DNA of 64,000 bases, taken from the NCBI GenBank assembly GCA_029961685.1, contig JARWKL010000009.1, positions 13,883,237 to 13,947,236 on the forward strand. Direction: 5' to 3'. Positions 38,888 to 52,175 of the stretch are shown here, piece by piece (positions within the stretch are counted from its first letter, which is position 1; every line of letters begins with the position of its first letter). Origin of the DNA: Aristolochia californica (Eukaryota; Streptophyta; Magnoliopsida; Piperales; Aristolochiaceae). The translations under genes and the position numbers were made by a program. The notes under the pieces are model-generated. The model was not told where the DNA came from and did not search any database. It saw only the letters and a program-made list of their open reading frames with translations.

Positions 38888-41800
38888 GATGTATCCTTTT
38901 TTCTTAAATCAAAACATGAGTTTTCACTTTTCCCTTCATCTCATGGACAAAACAGAGAATAGGTGACAACGAAATGAAAATTTTAGAGTGTGTGTATGGA
39001 AAAAATTTAAAGCAATAAAAAACGTAAGTAAAGAAAATTTATTCACACACCACAAATGAACACAAAAGTTTTGTCTTTCAAGTTTTTGAAATTCCACTAG
39101 CACAACAACCCCAATAGATTGGAATTTGATAAGAAAGAGATATTTCTACATATGCTTTAAAAAATGGATATGCATGCTTGAAACATGTAAAAGATGCAAA
39201 TGATCTACGGATCCAAACCTTTTAAAGAGAATAAAAAGTTGCTCATTAAATTAGCAAGTGAACGTGCGGTGGGATATTTAACCGAGACAAATAAGCCATT
39301 ATTTTGCCCATTTACAAAAAGCTGATCTAACGATCATTGATGATTGTAAAGTGGTTTATAATGCGTAACAAGCCATATTTTTGTAACGAATGACTTTTTG
39401 GTTGGGATTCAACACTCAATTAATAGTCCCTCGCCTCCCCTTTTCTCGACGATTGCAAAACCTGATATATAAAAACTAAAAAGAGGTTTAAATCCCTAAA
39501 AATTACTTAAACTTTTTGGAAATATCTCTCTCGATATTTGAGCATTGTGCATTTCCATTTTAGATGTGTACATTTTTCTTAAGTCAAAACTTGAGTTTTC
39601 TCTTTTTTCTTCATCTCGTAGACAAAAAAGAGAATAAATTTCAACGAAATGAAAATATTAGACTTTGTATATGGAAAAAATTTAAAGCAATAACAAAAGT
39701 AAGTAAAGAAAATTTATTCACACACCACAAATGAACACAAAAGTTTTGTCATCCAAGTTAGGGAAATTCCACTAGTTCAACAACCTCAATAGATTGGAAT
39801 TTGATAAGAAGGAGATTTTTCAGCACTTGCTTTAAAAAATGGATATGCATGCTTGGAACATGTTAGAGATACAAATGACCTATGGATCTAAACCTTTTAA
39901 AAAGAATAACAAACCGCTCATTCAATTCTCGAGTGAACGTGCAGTGGGATATTTAACCGAGTCAAACAAGCAATTATTTTGCCCATTTACAAAAAGCTGA
40001 CCTAACGATCATTGATGATTGTAAACTGATTTATCATGCGTAACGGGCCATATTTTTTTAAGGAATGACTTTTGGGTTGGGATTCAACACTCAGTTAAAA
40101 TTCCCTTGCCTCCCCTTTTCCCGACGATTGGAAAACCTGATATGTAAAAACTAGAAAGAGGTTTAAATCCCTAAAAATTACAGAAACTTTTTGGAAATAT
40201 CTCTCTCTATAATTTTCCATTGTGCATTTCCATTTTAGGTGTATACTTTTTTTCTAAATGAAAACATGAGTTTTCACTTTTCCATTCATCTCGTAGAGAA
40301 AACAGAGAATAGGTGACAACGAAATGAAAATTTTAGAGTTTGTGTATGGAAAAAATTTAAAGCAAAAAAAAACGTAAGTAAATAAAATTTATTCACACAC
40401 CATAAATGAACACAAAAGTTTTGTCATCCAAGTTTGGGAAATTCCACTAGAACAACAACCCCAATAGCTTGGAATTTGATAAGAAAGAGATATTTCTACA
40501 CATGCTTTAAAAAATGGATATGTATGCTTGAAACATGTTAAAGATGCAAATGACCTATGGATCCAAACCTTTTAAAGAGAATAAAAAGTTGCTCATTAAA
40601 ATATCAAGTGAACGTGCGGTGGGATATTTAAATGAGTCAAACAAGCCATTATTTTCCCCATTTACAAACAGCTGACCTAACGATCATTGATGATAGTAAA
40701 GTGATTTATCATACGTAATCGGCCATATTTTGTTAACGAACGACTTTTTGGTTGGGATTCAACACTCAGTTAAAATTCCCTCGCCTCCCCTTTTCTCGAC
40801 GATTGCAAAACCTGATATATAAAAACTAAAAAGAGGTTTAAATCCCTAAAAATTACAGAAATTTTTTGGAAATATCTCTCTCCATATTTGAGCATTTTGC
40901 ATTTCCATTTTAGATTTGTACATTTTTCTTAAATCAAAACTTGAGTTTTCACTTTTTCCTTCATCTCGTGTACAAAAAAGAGAATCGATGACAACGAAAT
41001 GAAAATTTTAGACTTTGTGTATGGAGAAAATATATAGCAATATAAAACGTAAGTAAAGAAAATTTATTCACACACCACAAACGAACACAAAAGTTTTGTC
41101 ATCCAAGTTTGGGAAATTCCACTAGTTCAACAACCTCAATAGATTGGAATTTGATAAGAAAAAGAAATTTCTACACATGCTTTATAAAATGGATGTGCAT
41201 GCTTGGAACATGTTACAGATGCAAATGACCTATGGATCCAAACCTTTTAAAAAGAATAACAAACCGCTCATTCAATTCTCAAGTGAACGTGCCGTGGGAT
41301 ATTTAACTGAGTCAAACAAGCCATTATTTTGCCCATTTACAAAAAGCTGACCTAACGATCATTGATGACTGTAAACTGATTTATCATGCGTAACGGGCCA
41401 TATTTTCGTAAGGAATGACTTTTGGGTTGGGATTCAACACTCAGTTAAAATTCCCTCGCCTCCTCTTTTCCCGACGATTGCAAAACCTGATATTTAAAAA
41501 CTAAAAAGAGGTTTAAATCCATAAAAATTACAGAAATTTTTTGGAAATATCTCTCTCTATAATTTTCCTATGTGCTCTTCCATTTTAGATGTAAACTTTT
41601 TTCTTAAATCAAGACATGCGTTTTCACTTTTCCCTTCATCTCGTAGACAAAACAGAGAATAGGATACAACGAAATGAATATTTTAGAGTTTGTGTAGGGA
41701 AAAAATTTAAAGCAATAAAAAACGTAAGTAAAGAAAAATTATTCACACACCTCAAATGAACACCAAAATTTTGTCAGCCAAGTTGGGGAAATTCCACTAG

Positions 41801-43610
41801 TACAACGACCCCAATAACTTGGAATTTGATAAGAAAGAGATATTTCTACACATGCTTTAAAAAATGGATATGCATGCTTGAAACATGTTAAAGATGCAAA
41901 TGATCTATGGATCCAAACCTTTTAAAGAGTATAAAAAGTTGCTCATTAAATTATCAAATGAACGTGCGGTAGGATATTTAACCGAGCCAAACAAGCCATT
42001 ATTTTGCCCATTTACAAAAAGATGACCTAACAATCATTGATGATTGTAAACTGATTTATCATGCATAACGGGCCATATTTTTGTAACGAATGACTTTTTT
42101 TTGGGATTCAAATCTCAGTTAAAATTCCCTAGCCTCCCCTTTTCTCGACGATTGCAAAACCTGATATATAAAAATTAAAAAGAGGTTTAAATCCTTAAAA
42201 ATTACAGAAACTTTTTTGCAATATCTCGCTCCATATTTGAGCATTGTGCATTTCCATGTTAGATGCGTACATTTTTCTTAAATCAAAACTTGAGTTTTCT
42301 CTTTTTCCTTCATCTCGTGGACAAAAAAGAGAATAGATGACAACGAAATGAAAATTTTAGACTTTGTATATGGAGAAAATTTAAAGCAATAACAAACGTA
42401 AGTAAAGAAAATTTATTCACACACCACAATGAACACAAAAGTTTTGTCATCCAAGTTTGGGAAATTCCACTAGTTCAACAAGCTCAATAGATTGGAATTT
42501 GATAAGAAAGAGATTTTTCTAACATTTCTTTAAAAAATGGATATGCAAGCTTGGAACATGTTAGAGATGCAAATGACCTATGGATCCAAACCGTTTAAAA
42601 AGAATAACAAACCGCTCATTGAATTCTCAAGTGAACGTGCAGTGGGATATTTAACCGAGTCAAACAAGCAATTATTTTGCCCATTTACAAAAAGCTGACC
42701 TAACGATCATTGATGATTGTAAACTGATTTATCATGCCTAACGGACCATATTTTTTTAAGGAATGACTTTTGGGTTGGGATTCAACACTCAATTCAAATT
42801 CCCTCGCCTCCCCTTTTCTCGACGATTGCAAAACCTTATATATAAAAACTAAAAAGAGGTTTAAATCCCTTAAAATTACGGAGACTTTTTTGAAATATCT
42901 CTCTCTATAATTTTCCATTGTGCGTTTTCATTTTGGATGTATACTTTTTTCTTAAATCAAAACATGAGTTTTCACTTTTCCCTTCATCTCGTAGACAAAA
43001 CATAGAATAGGTGACAACGAAATGAAAATTTTAGAGTTTGTGTATGGAAAAAATTTAAAGCAATAAAAAACGTAAGTAAAGAAAATTTATTCACACACCA
43101 CAAATGAACACAAAAGTTTTGTCTTCCAAGTTTGGGAAATTCCACTAGCACGACAACCCCAATAGCTTGGAATTTGATAAGAAATAGATATTTCTACACA
43201 TGCTTTAAAAAATGGTTATGCATGCTTGAAACATGTTAAGGATGCATATGTCCAATAGATCCAAACCTTTTAAAGAGAATAAAAAGTTACTCCTTAAATT
43301 ATCAAGTGAACGTGCGGTGGGATATTTAACCGAGTCAAACAAGCCATTATTTTGCCCATTTACAAAAAGCTGACCTAACGATCATTGATGATTCTAAATT
43401 GATTTATCATGCGTAATGGGCCTTATTTTTGTAATGAATGACTTTTTGGTTGGGATTCAACACTCAGTTAAAATTCCCTCACCTCCCCTTTTCTCGACGA
43501 TTGCAAAACCTGATATATAAAAACTAAAAAGAGGTTTAAATCCCTAAAAATTACAGAAACTTTTTGGAAATATCTCTCTCTATAAGTTTCCATTATGTGT
43601 TTCCATTTTA
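38888..43610 (+). repeat. HOR copy 3, full 7-mer D-A1-B1-A2-B2-A3-B3
   Basis: Monomer starts: D 38888, A1 39563, B1 40238, A2 40913, B2 41588, A3 42262 and B3 42936, in total 4723 bp. The same subtype markers as in copy 1 occur in the same order. Copy 1 private variants recur here at a shift of 8752 bp, for example 'gagtgtgtgtatgg' in D, 'tttttttctaaat' in B1, 'gaaaaagaaatttc' in A2 and 'gaacaccaaa' in B2. Copies 1 and 3 are therefore closer to each other than to copy 2. The A3 phase motif 'gatgcgtac' is intact, unlike in copy 1. Confidence 0.87.
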
Positions 43611-46600
43611 GATGTATCCTTTTTTCTTAAATCAAAACATGAGTTTTCACTTTTCCCTTCATCTCACAGATAAAACAGAGAATAGGTGACAACGAAATGA
43701 AAATTTTAGAGTTTGTGTATGGAAAAAATTTAAAGCAATAAGAAATGTAAGTAAAGAAAATTTATTCACACACCACAAATGAACACAAAAGTTTTGTCTT
43801 CCAAGTTTTTGAAATTCCACTAGCACGACAACCCCAATAGATTGGAATTTGATAAGAAAGAGATATTTCTACACATGCTTTAAAAAATGGATATGCATGC
43901 TTGAAACATGTAAAAGATGCAAATGATCTACAGATCCAAACCTTTTAAAGAGAATAAAAAGTTGCTCATTAAATTATCAAGTGAACGTGCGGTGGGAAAT
44001 TTAACCGAGTCAAACAAGCCATTATCTTGCCCATTTACAAAAACCTGACCTAATGTTCATTGATGATTGTAAAGTGGTTTATAATGCGTAACGTGCCATA
44101 TTTTTGTAACGAATGACTTTTTGGTTGGGATTCCACACTCAATTAATATTCCCTCGCCTCCCCTTTTCTCGACGATTGCAAAACCTGATATATAAAAACT
44201 AAAAAGAGGTTTAAATCCAAAAAAATTACTTAAACTTTTTGGAAATATCTCTCTCCATATTTGAGCATTGTGCATTTCAATTTTAGATGTGAACATTTTT
44301 CTTAAATCAAAACTTGAGTTTTCTCTTTTTCCTTCATCTCGCAGACAAAAAAGAGAATAAATTTCAACGAAATGAAAATATTAGACTTTGTATATGGAGA
44401 AAATTTAAAGCAATAACAAACGTAAGTAAAGAAAATTTATTCACACACCACAAATGAACACAAAAGTTTTGTCATCCAAGTTTTAGAAATTCCACTAGTT
44501 CAACAACCTCAATAGATTGGAATTTGATAAGAAGGAGATTTTTGTGCACTTGCTTTAAAAAATGGATATGCATGCTTGGAACACGTTAGAGATGCAAATG
44601 ACCTATGGATCTAAACCTTTTAAAAAGAATAACAAACCGCTCATTGAATTCTCAAGTGAACGTGGAGTGGGATATTTAACCGAGTCAAACAAGCAATTAT
44701 TTTGCCCATTTACAAAAACTTGACCTAACGATCATTGATGATTGTAAACTGATTTATCATACGTAACGGGCCATATTTTTTTAAGGAATGACTTTTGGGT
44801 TGGGATTCAACACTCAGTTAAAATTCCCTCGCCTCCCCTTTTCCCGACGATTGGAAAACCTGATATGTGAAAACTAAAAAGAGGTTTAAATCCCTAAAAA
44901 TTACAGAAACTTTTTGGAAATATCTCTCTCTATAATTTTCCATTGTGCATTTCCATTTTAGATGTATACTTTTTTTCTAAATGAAAACATGAGTTTTCAC
45001 TTTTCCATTCATCTCGTAGAGAAAACAGAGAATAGGTGACAACGAAATGAAAATTTTAGAGTTTGTGTATGGAAAAAATTTAAAGCAATAAAAAACGTAA
45101 GTAAAGAAAATTTATTCACACACCATAAATGAACACAAAAGTTTTGTCATCCAAGTTTGGGAAATTCCACTAGAACAACAACCCCAATTGCTGGGAATTT
45201 GATAAGAAAGAGATATTTCTACACATGCTTTAAAAAATGGATATGTATGCTTGAAACATGTTAAAGATGCAAATGACCTATGGATCCAAACCTTTTAAAG
45301 AGAATAAAAAGTTGCTCATTAAAATATCAAGTGAACGTGCGGTGGGATATTTAACTGAGTCAAACAAGCCATTATTTTCCCCATTTACAAAAAGCTGACC
45401 TAACGATCATTGATGATTGTAAAGTGATTTATCATACGTAACCGGTCATATTTTGTTAACGAATGACTTTTTGGTTGGGATTCAACACTCAGTTAAAATT
45501 CCGTCGCCTCCCCTTTTCTCGACGATTGCAAAACCTGATACATAAAAACTAAAAAGAGGTTTAAATCCCTAAAAATTACATTAAGTTTTTGGAAATATCT
45601 CTCTCCGTATTTGAGCATTTTGCATTTCCATTTTAGATGTGTACATTTTTCTTAAATCAAAACTTGAGTTTTCACTTTTTCCTTCATCTCGTAGACAAAA
45701 AAGGGAATCGATGACAACGAAATGAAAATTTTAGACTTTGTATATGGAGAAAATTTAAAGCAATAACAAACGTAAGTAAAGAAAATTTATTCACACACCA
45801 CAATGAACACAAAAGTTTTGTCATCCAAGTTTGGGAAATTCCACTAGTTCAACAACCTCAATAGATTGGAATTTGATAAGAAAGAGATTTTTCTAACATT
45901 TCTTTAAAAAATGGATATGCATGCTTGGAACATGTTAGAGATGCAAATGACCTATGGATCCAAACCTTTTAAAAAGAATAACAAACCGCTCATTGAATTC
46001 TCAATTGAACGTGCCGTGGGATATTTAACCGAGTCAAACAAGCCATTCTTTTGCCCATTTACAAAAAGCTGACCTAACGATCATTGATGATTGTAAACTA
46101 ATTTATCATGCGTAACGGGCCATATTTTTGTAAGGAATGACTTTTGGGTTGGGATTCAACACTCAGTTAAAATTCCCTCGCCTCCCCTTTTCCCGACAAT
46201 TGCAAAACCTGATATTTAAAAACTAAAAACAGGTTTAAATCCATAAAAATTACAGAAATTTTTCGGAAATATCTCTCTCTACAATTTTCCTATGTGCTCG
46301 TCCATTTTAGATGTATGCTTTTTCCTAAATCAAGACATGAGTTTTCACTTTTCCCTTCATCACGTAGACAAAATAGAGAATAGGATACAACGAAATGAAT
46401 ATTTTAGAGTTTGTGTATGGAAAAAATTTAAAGCAATAAAAAACGTAAGTAAAGAAAATTTATTCACACACCTCAAATGAACACCAAAGTTTTGTCATCC
46501 AAGTTCGAGAAATTCCACTAGTACAACAACCCCAATAGCTTGGAATTTGATAAGAATGAGATATTTCTACACATGCTTTAAAAAATGGATATGCGTGCTT

Positions 46601-48330
46601 GAAACATGTTAAAGATGCAAATGACCTATGTATCCAAAGCTTTTAAAGAGAAAAAAAAGTTCCTCATTAAATTATCAAATGAACGTGCGGTAGGATATTT
46701 AACCGAGTCAAACAAGCCATTATTTTGCCCATTTACAAAAAGCTGACCTAACAATCATTGATGATTGTAAACTGATTTATCATGCGTAACGGGCCATATT
46801 TTTGTAACGAATGACATTTTTTTGGGATTCAAAACTCAGTTAAAATTCCCTAGCCTCCCCTTTTCTCGACGATTGCAAAACCTGATATATAAAAATTAAA
46901 AAGAGGTTTAAATCCTTAAAAATTACAGAAACTTTTTGGCAATATCTCTCTCCATATTTGAGCATTGTGCATTTCCCTTTTAGATGCGTACATTTTTCTT
47001 AAATCAAAACATGAGTTTTCTCTTTTTCCTTCATCTCGTAGACAAAAAAGAGAATAGATGACAACGAAATGAAAATTTTAGACTTCGTATATGGAGAAAA
47101 TTTAAAGCAATAACAAACGTAAGTAAAGAAAATTTATTCACACACCACAATGAACACAAAAGTTTTGTCATCCAAGTTTGGGAAATTCCACTAGTTCAAC
47201 AAGCTCAATAGATTGGAATTTGATAAGAAAGAGATTTTTCTAACATTTCTTTAAAAAATGCATAGGCATGCTTGGAACATGTTGGAGATGCAAATGACCT
47301 ATGGATCCAAACCTTTTAAAAAGAATAACAAACCGCTCATTGAATTCTCAAGTGAACGTGCAGTGGGATATTTAACCGAGTCAAACAAGCAATTATTTTG
47401 CCCATTTACAAAAAGCTCACCTAACGATCATTGATGATTGTAAACTGATTTATCATGCGTAACGGGCCATATATTTTTATGGAATGACTTTTGGGTTGGG
47501 ATTCAACACTCAGTTAAAATTCCCTCGCCTCCCCTTTTCCCGACGATTGCAAAACCTTATATATAAAAAATAAAAAGAGGTTTAAATCCTTTAAAATTAC
47601 GAAAACTTTTTTGAAATATCTCTCTCTATAATTTTCCATTGTGCGTTTTCATTTTAGATGTATACTTTTTTCTTAAATCAAAACATGACTTTTCACTTTT
47701 CCCTATATCTCGTAGACAAAACAGAGAATAGGTGACAACGAAATGAAAATTTTAGAGTTTGTGTGTGGAAAAAATTTAAAGCAATAAAAAACGTCAGTAA
47801 ATAAAATTTATTCACACACCACAAATGAACACAAAAGTTTTGTCTTCCATGTTTGGGAAATTCCACTAGCACGTCAACCCCAATAGCTTGGAATTTGATA
47901 AGAAATAGATATTTCTACACATGCTTTAAAAAATGGATATGCATGCTTGAAACATGTTAAAGATGCATATGACCAATGGATCCAAACCTTTTAAAGAGAA
48001 TAAAAAGTTGCTCATTAAATTATCAAGTGACCGTGCGGTGGTATATTTAACCGAGTCAAACAAGCCACTATTTTGCCGATTTACAAAAGCTGACCTAACG
48101 ATCATTGATGATTGTAACCTGATTTATCATGCGTAATGGGCCTTATTTTTGTAATGAAGGAATTTTTGGTTGGGATTCAACACTCAGTTAAAATACCCTC
48201 GCCTCCCCTTTTCTCGACGATTGCAAAACCTGATATATAAAAATTAAAAAGAGGTTTAAATCCCTAAAAATTACAGAAACTTTTCGGAAATATCTCTCTC
48301 TATAATTTTCCATTATGCGTTTGCATTTTA
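43611..48330 (+). repeat. HOR copy 4, full 7-mer with converted A2
   Basis: Monomer starts: D 43611, A1 44286, B1 44961, A2 45636, B2 46310, A3 46983 and B3 47657, in total 4720 bp. All subtype markers are present, except that the middle of A2 has been replaced by A3-type sequence (listed separately). Copy 4 follows copy 3 directly, and the two together give the clearest view of the 7-mer period. Confidence 0.87.
45746..46009 (+). other. Gene-conversion-like tract: A3 sequence inside A2
   Basis: The monomer at 45636 begins as A2 ('cattttgcattt', 'gaatcgatgac'). It then shows A3 markers: 'tttgtatatggag' near 45,740, 'cacaatgaacac' near 45,800, 'ctaacatttc' near 45,893 and 'gttagagatgc' near 45,929. 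It returns to A2 markers with 'gtgccgtggg' at about 46,010 and 'gatatttaaaaac' near 46,210. Total length is unchanged. A double switch with constant length fits gene conversion or a double exchange; tract limits are only as fine as the marker spacing. Confidence 0.75.
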
Positions 48331-49005
48331 GATGTATAATTTTTTCTTAAATCAAAACATGAGTTTTCACTTTTCCCTTCATCTCGTAGACAAAACAGAG
48401 AATAGGTGACAACGAAATGAAAATTTTAGAGTTTGTGTATGGAAAAAATTTAAAGCAATAAAAAACGTAAGTGAAGAAAATTTATTCACACACCACAAAT
48501 GAACACAAAAGTTTTGTCTTCCAAGTTTTTGAAATTTCACTAGCACGACAACCCCAATAGCTTGGAATTTGATTAGAAAGAGATATTTCTACACATGCTT
48601 TAAAAAATGGAGATGCATGCTTGAAACATGTTAAAGATGCAAATGACCTATGGATTCAAACCTTTTAAAGAGAATAAAAAGTTGCTCATTAAATTATCAA
48701 GTGAACGTGCGGTGGGATATTTAACCGAGTCAAACAAGCCATTATTTTGCCCATTTACAAAAAGCTGACCTAACGATCATTGATGATTGTAAAGTGGTTT
48801 ATCATGCATAACGTGCCATATTTTTGTAACGAATGACTTTTTGGTTGGGATTCAACACTCAATTAAAATTCCCTCGCCTCCCCTTTTCTCGACGATTGCA
48901 AAACTTTATATATAAAAACTAAAAAGTGGTTTAAATCCCTAAAAATTAATGAAACTTTTTGGAAATATCTCTCTCCATATTTGAGCCTTGTGTATTTCCA
49001 TTTTA
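48331..49005 (+). repeat. Terminal D-type monomer closing the HOR domain
   Basis: The start is D/B-like ('cattatgcg', then 'gatgtataat'), with D markers 'gtttttgaaatttc' and 'gcacgacaac' and the D-type 'gtggtttatc'/'aacgtgcc' at the 3' side. It lacks 'gatctacgg' and carries B-type 'gacctatgg'. The next monomer (49006) is not A1, so the ordered HOR ends here. Confidence 0.72.
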
Positions 49006-49679
49006 GATGTGTACATTTTTCTTAAATCAAAACTTGAGTTTTCACTTTTTCCTTCATCTCGTCGACAAAAAAGAGAATAGATGACAACGAAACGAAAATT
49101 TTAGACTTTGTGTATGGAGAAAATTTAAAGAAATAAAAAACATAAGTAATGAAAATTTATTCACACACCACAAATGAACACAAAAGTTTTGTCATCCAAG
49201 TTTGGGAAATTCCACTAGTTCAACAACCCCTATAGATTGGAATTTGATAAGGAAGTGATTTTTCTACACATGCTTTAAAAAAGGGATATGCATGCTTGAA
49301 ACATCTTAAAGATGCAAATGAGCTATGGATCCAAACCTTTTAAAGAGAATAAAAATTGCTCATTTAATTCTCAAGTGAACAGGCGGTGGGATATTTAACC
49401 AAGTCAAACAAGCCATTATTTTGCCAATTTACAAAAAGCTGACCTAATGATCATTGATGATTGTAAACTGATTTATCATGCGTAACGGGCCATATTTTTG
49501 TAACGAATGACTTTTTGGTTGGGATTCAACACTCAGTTAAAATTCCCTCGCCTCCCCTTTTCTCGACGATTGCAAAACCTAATATATAAAAACTAAAGAG
49601 AGGTTTAAATCCCTAAAAATTACCGAAATTTTTTGGAAATATATCTCTCCATATTTGAGCATTGTGCATTTCTATTTTA

Positions 49680-50150
49680 GATGTGTACATTTTTCTTAAA
49701 TCAAAACTTGAGTTTTCACTTTTCCCTTCATCTCGTAGACAAAAAAGAGAATAGATGAGAACGAAACGAAAATTTTATACTTTCTGTATGGAGAAAATTT
49801 AAAGCAATAACAAACGTAAGTAATGAAAATTTATTCACACACCACAAAGGAACACAAAAGTTTTGTCATCCAAGTTTGGGAAATTCCACTAGAACAACAA
49901 CCCCAATAGCTTAGAATTTGACAAGAAAGAGATTTTTCTACACATGCTTTAAAAAATGGATATGCATGCTTGAAACATGTTGAAGATGCAAATGAGCTAT
50001 GGCTCCGAACCTTTTAAAGAGAATGACAAACCGCTCATTTAATTCTCAAGTGAACGTTCGGTGGGATATTTAACCGAGTCAAACAAGCCATTATTTTGCC
50101 CATTTACTAAAACCTGACCTAACGATCATTGATGATTGTAAATTGATTTA
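49680..50150 (+). repeat. Left copy of a 2024-bp-spaced trimer duplication
   Basis: This stretch pairs with 51,704-52,175. Shared private markers are 'ctctccatatttgagc' or a close variant before the start, 'gactttctgtatgg' or a close variant, 'aagtaatgaaaa', 'gttgaagatgcaaatgagc', 'ctatggctcc' and 'gagaatgacaaac'. The intervening monomers (50355, 51029) lack 'ctatggctcc'. Confidence 0.8.
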
Positions 50151-51703
50151 TCATGCGTAACGGGCCATATTTTTGTTAGGAATGACTTTTGGGTTGGGAT
50201 TCAACACTCAGTTAAAATTCCCTTGCCTCCCCTGTTCCCGACGAATGCAAAACCTGATATATAAAAACTAAAAGGAGGTTTAAATCCCAAAAAATTTCAA
50301 AAACTTTATGGAAATATCCCTCTCTATATTTTTCCATTGTGCGTTTCCATTATAGATGTATACTTTTTTCTTAAATCAAGACTTGAGTTTTCACTCTTTC
50401 CTTCATCTCGTAGACAAAAAAGAGAATAGATGACACGGAAATGAAAATTTTAGACTTTGTCTATGGAGAAAATTTATAGCAATAACAAACGTAAGTAAAG
50501 AAAATTTATTCACACACCACAAATGAACACAAAAGTTTTGTCATCCAAGTTTGGGAAATTCTACTAGTTCAACAACCGCAATAGATTGGAATTTGATAAG
50601 AAAGAGATTTTTCTACACATGCTTTAAAAAATGGGTATGCATGCTTGGAACAAGTTAAAGTTGCAAATGACCTATTGATCCAAACCTTTTAAAGAGAATA
50701 AAAATTGCTCATTTAATTCTCAAGTGAACATGCGGTGGGATATTTAACCGAGTCAAACAAGCCATTATTTTGCCAATTTACAAAAAGCTGACCTAACGAT
50801 CATTGATGATTGTAAAGTGCTTTATCATGCGTAACGGGCCATATTTTTGTAACGAATGACTTTTTGGTTGGGATTCAACACTCAGTTAAAATTCTCTCGC
50901 CTCCCCTTTTCTCGACGATTGCAAAACCCGATATATAAAAACTAAAAAGAGGTTTAAATCCCTAAAAATTACAGAACATTTTTTGAAATATCTCTCTCCA
51001 TATTTGAGCATTGTGCATTTCTATTTTAGATGTGTACATTTTTCTTAAATCAAAACTTGAGTTTTCACTTTTCCCTTCATCTCGTAGACAAAAAAGAGAA
51101 TAGATGACAACGAAATGAAAATTTTAGACTTTCTGTATGGAGAAAATTTATAGCAATAACAAACGTAAGTAAAGAAAATTTATTCACACACCACAAATGA
51201 ACACAAAAGTTTTGTCATCCAAGTTTGGGAAATTCTACTAGTTCAACAACCTCAATAGATTGGAATTTGATAAGAAAGAGATTTTTCTACACATGCTTTA
51301 AAAAATGGATATGCATACTTGGAACATGTTAAAGATGCAAATGACATCTGGATCCAAACCTTTTCAAGAGAATAAAAAGTTGCTCATTTAATTCTCAAGT
51401 GAACATGCGGTGGTATATTTAACCGAGTCAAACAAACCATTATTTTGCCAATTTACAAAAAGCTGACCTAACGATCATTGATGATTGTAAACTGATTTAT
51501 CATGCGTAACGGGCCATATTTTTGTAACGAATGACTTTTTGGTTGGGATTCAACACTCAGTTAAAATTCCCTCGCCTCCCCTTTTCTCGACGATTGCAAA
51601 ACCTAATATATAAAAACTAAAAAGAGGTTTAAATCCCTAAAAATTACAGAAATTTTTTGGAAATATATCTCTCCGTATTTGAGCATTGTGCAATTCTATT
51701 TGA

Positions 51704-52175
51704 GATGTGTACATTTTTCTTAAATCAAAACTTGAGTTTTCACTTTTCCCTTCATCTCGTAGACAAAAAAGACAATAGATGACAATGAAACAAAAATTTT
51801 AGACTTTCTGTATGGACAAAATTTAAAGCAATAACAAACGTAAGTAATGAAAATTTATTCACACACCACAAATGAACACAAAAGTTTTGTCATCCAAGTT
51901 TGGGAAATTCCACTAGAACAACAACCCCAATAGCTTAGAATTTGAAAAGAAAATTTTTTTTCTACACATGCTTTAAAAAATGGATATGCATGCTTGAAAC
52001 ATGTTGAAGATGCAAATGAGCTATGGCTCCAAACCTTTTAAAGAGAATGACAAACAGCTCATTTAATTCTCAAGTGAACGTGTGGTGGGATATTTAACCG
52101 AGTCGAACAAGCCATTATTTTGCCCATTTACTAAAACCTGACCTAACGATCATTGATGATTGTAAAGTGATTTAA
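51704..52175 (+). repeat. Right copy of the 2024-bp-spaced trimer duplication
   Basis: This is the partner of 49,680-50,150, with the same 'aagtaatgaaaa', 'gttgaagatgcaaatgagc', 'ctatggctcc' and 'gagaatgacaaac' markers. Small differences exist, for example 'gaaaagaaaattttttt' in place of 'gacaagaaagagattttt', so it is older or more drifted than the 2021- and 2025-bp pairs. Confidence 0.8.
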
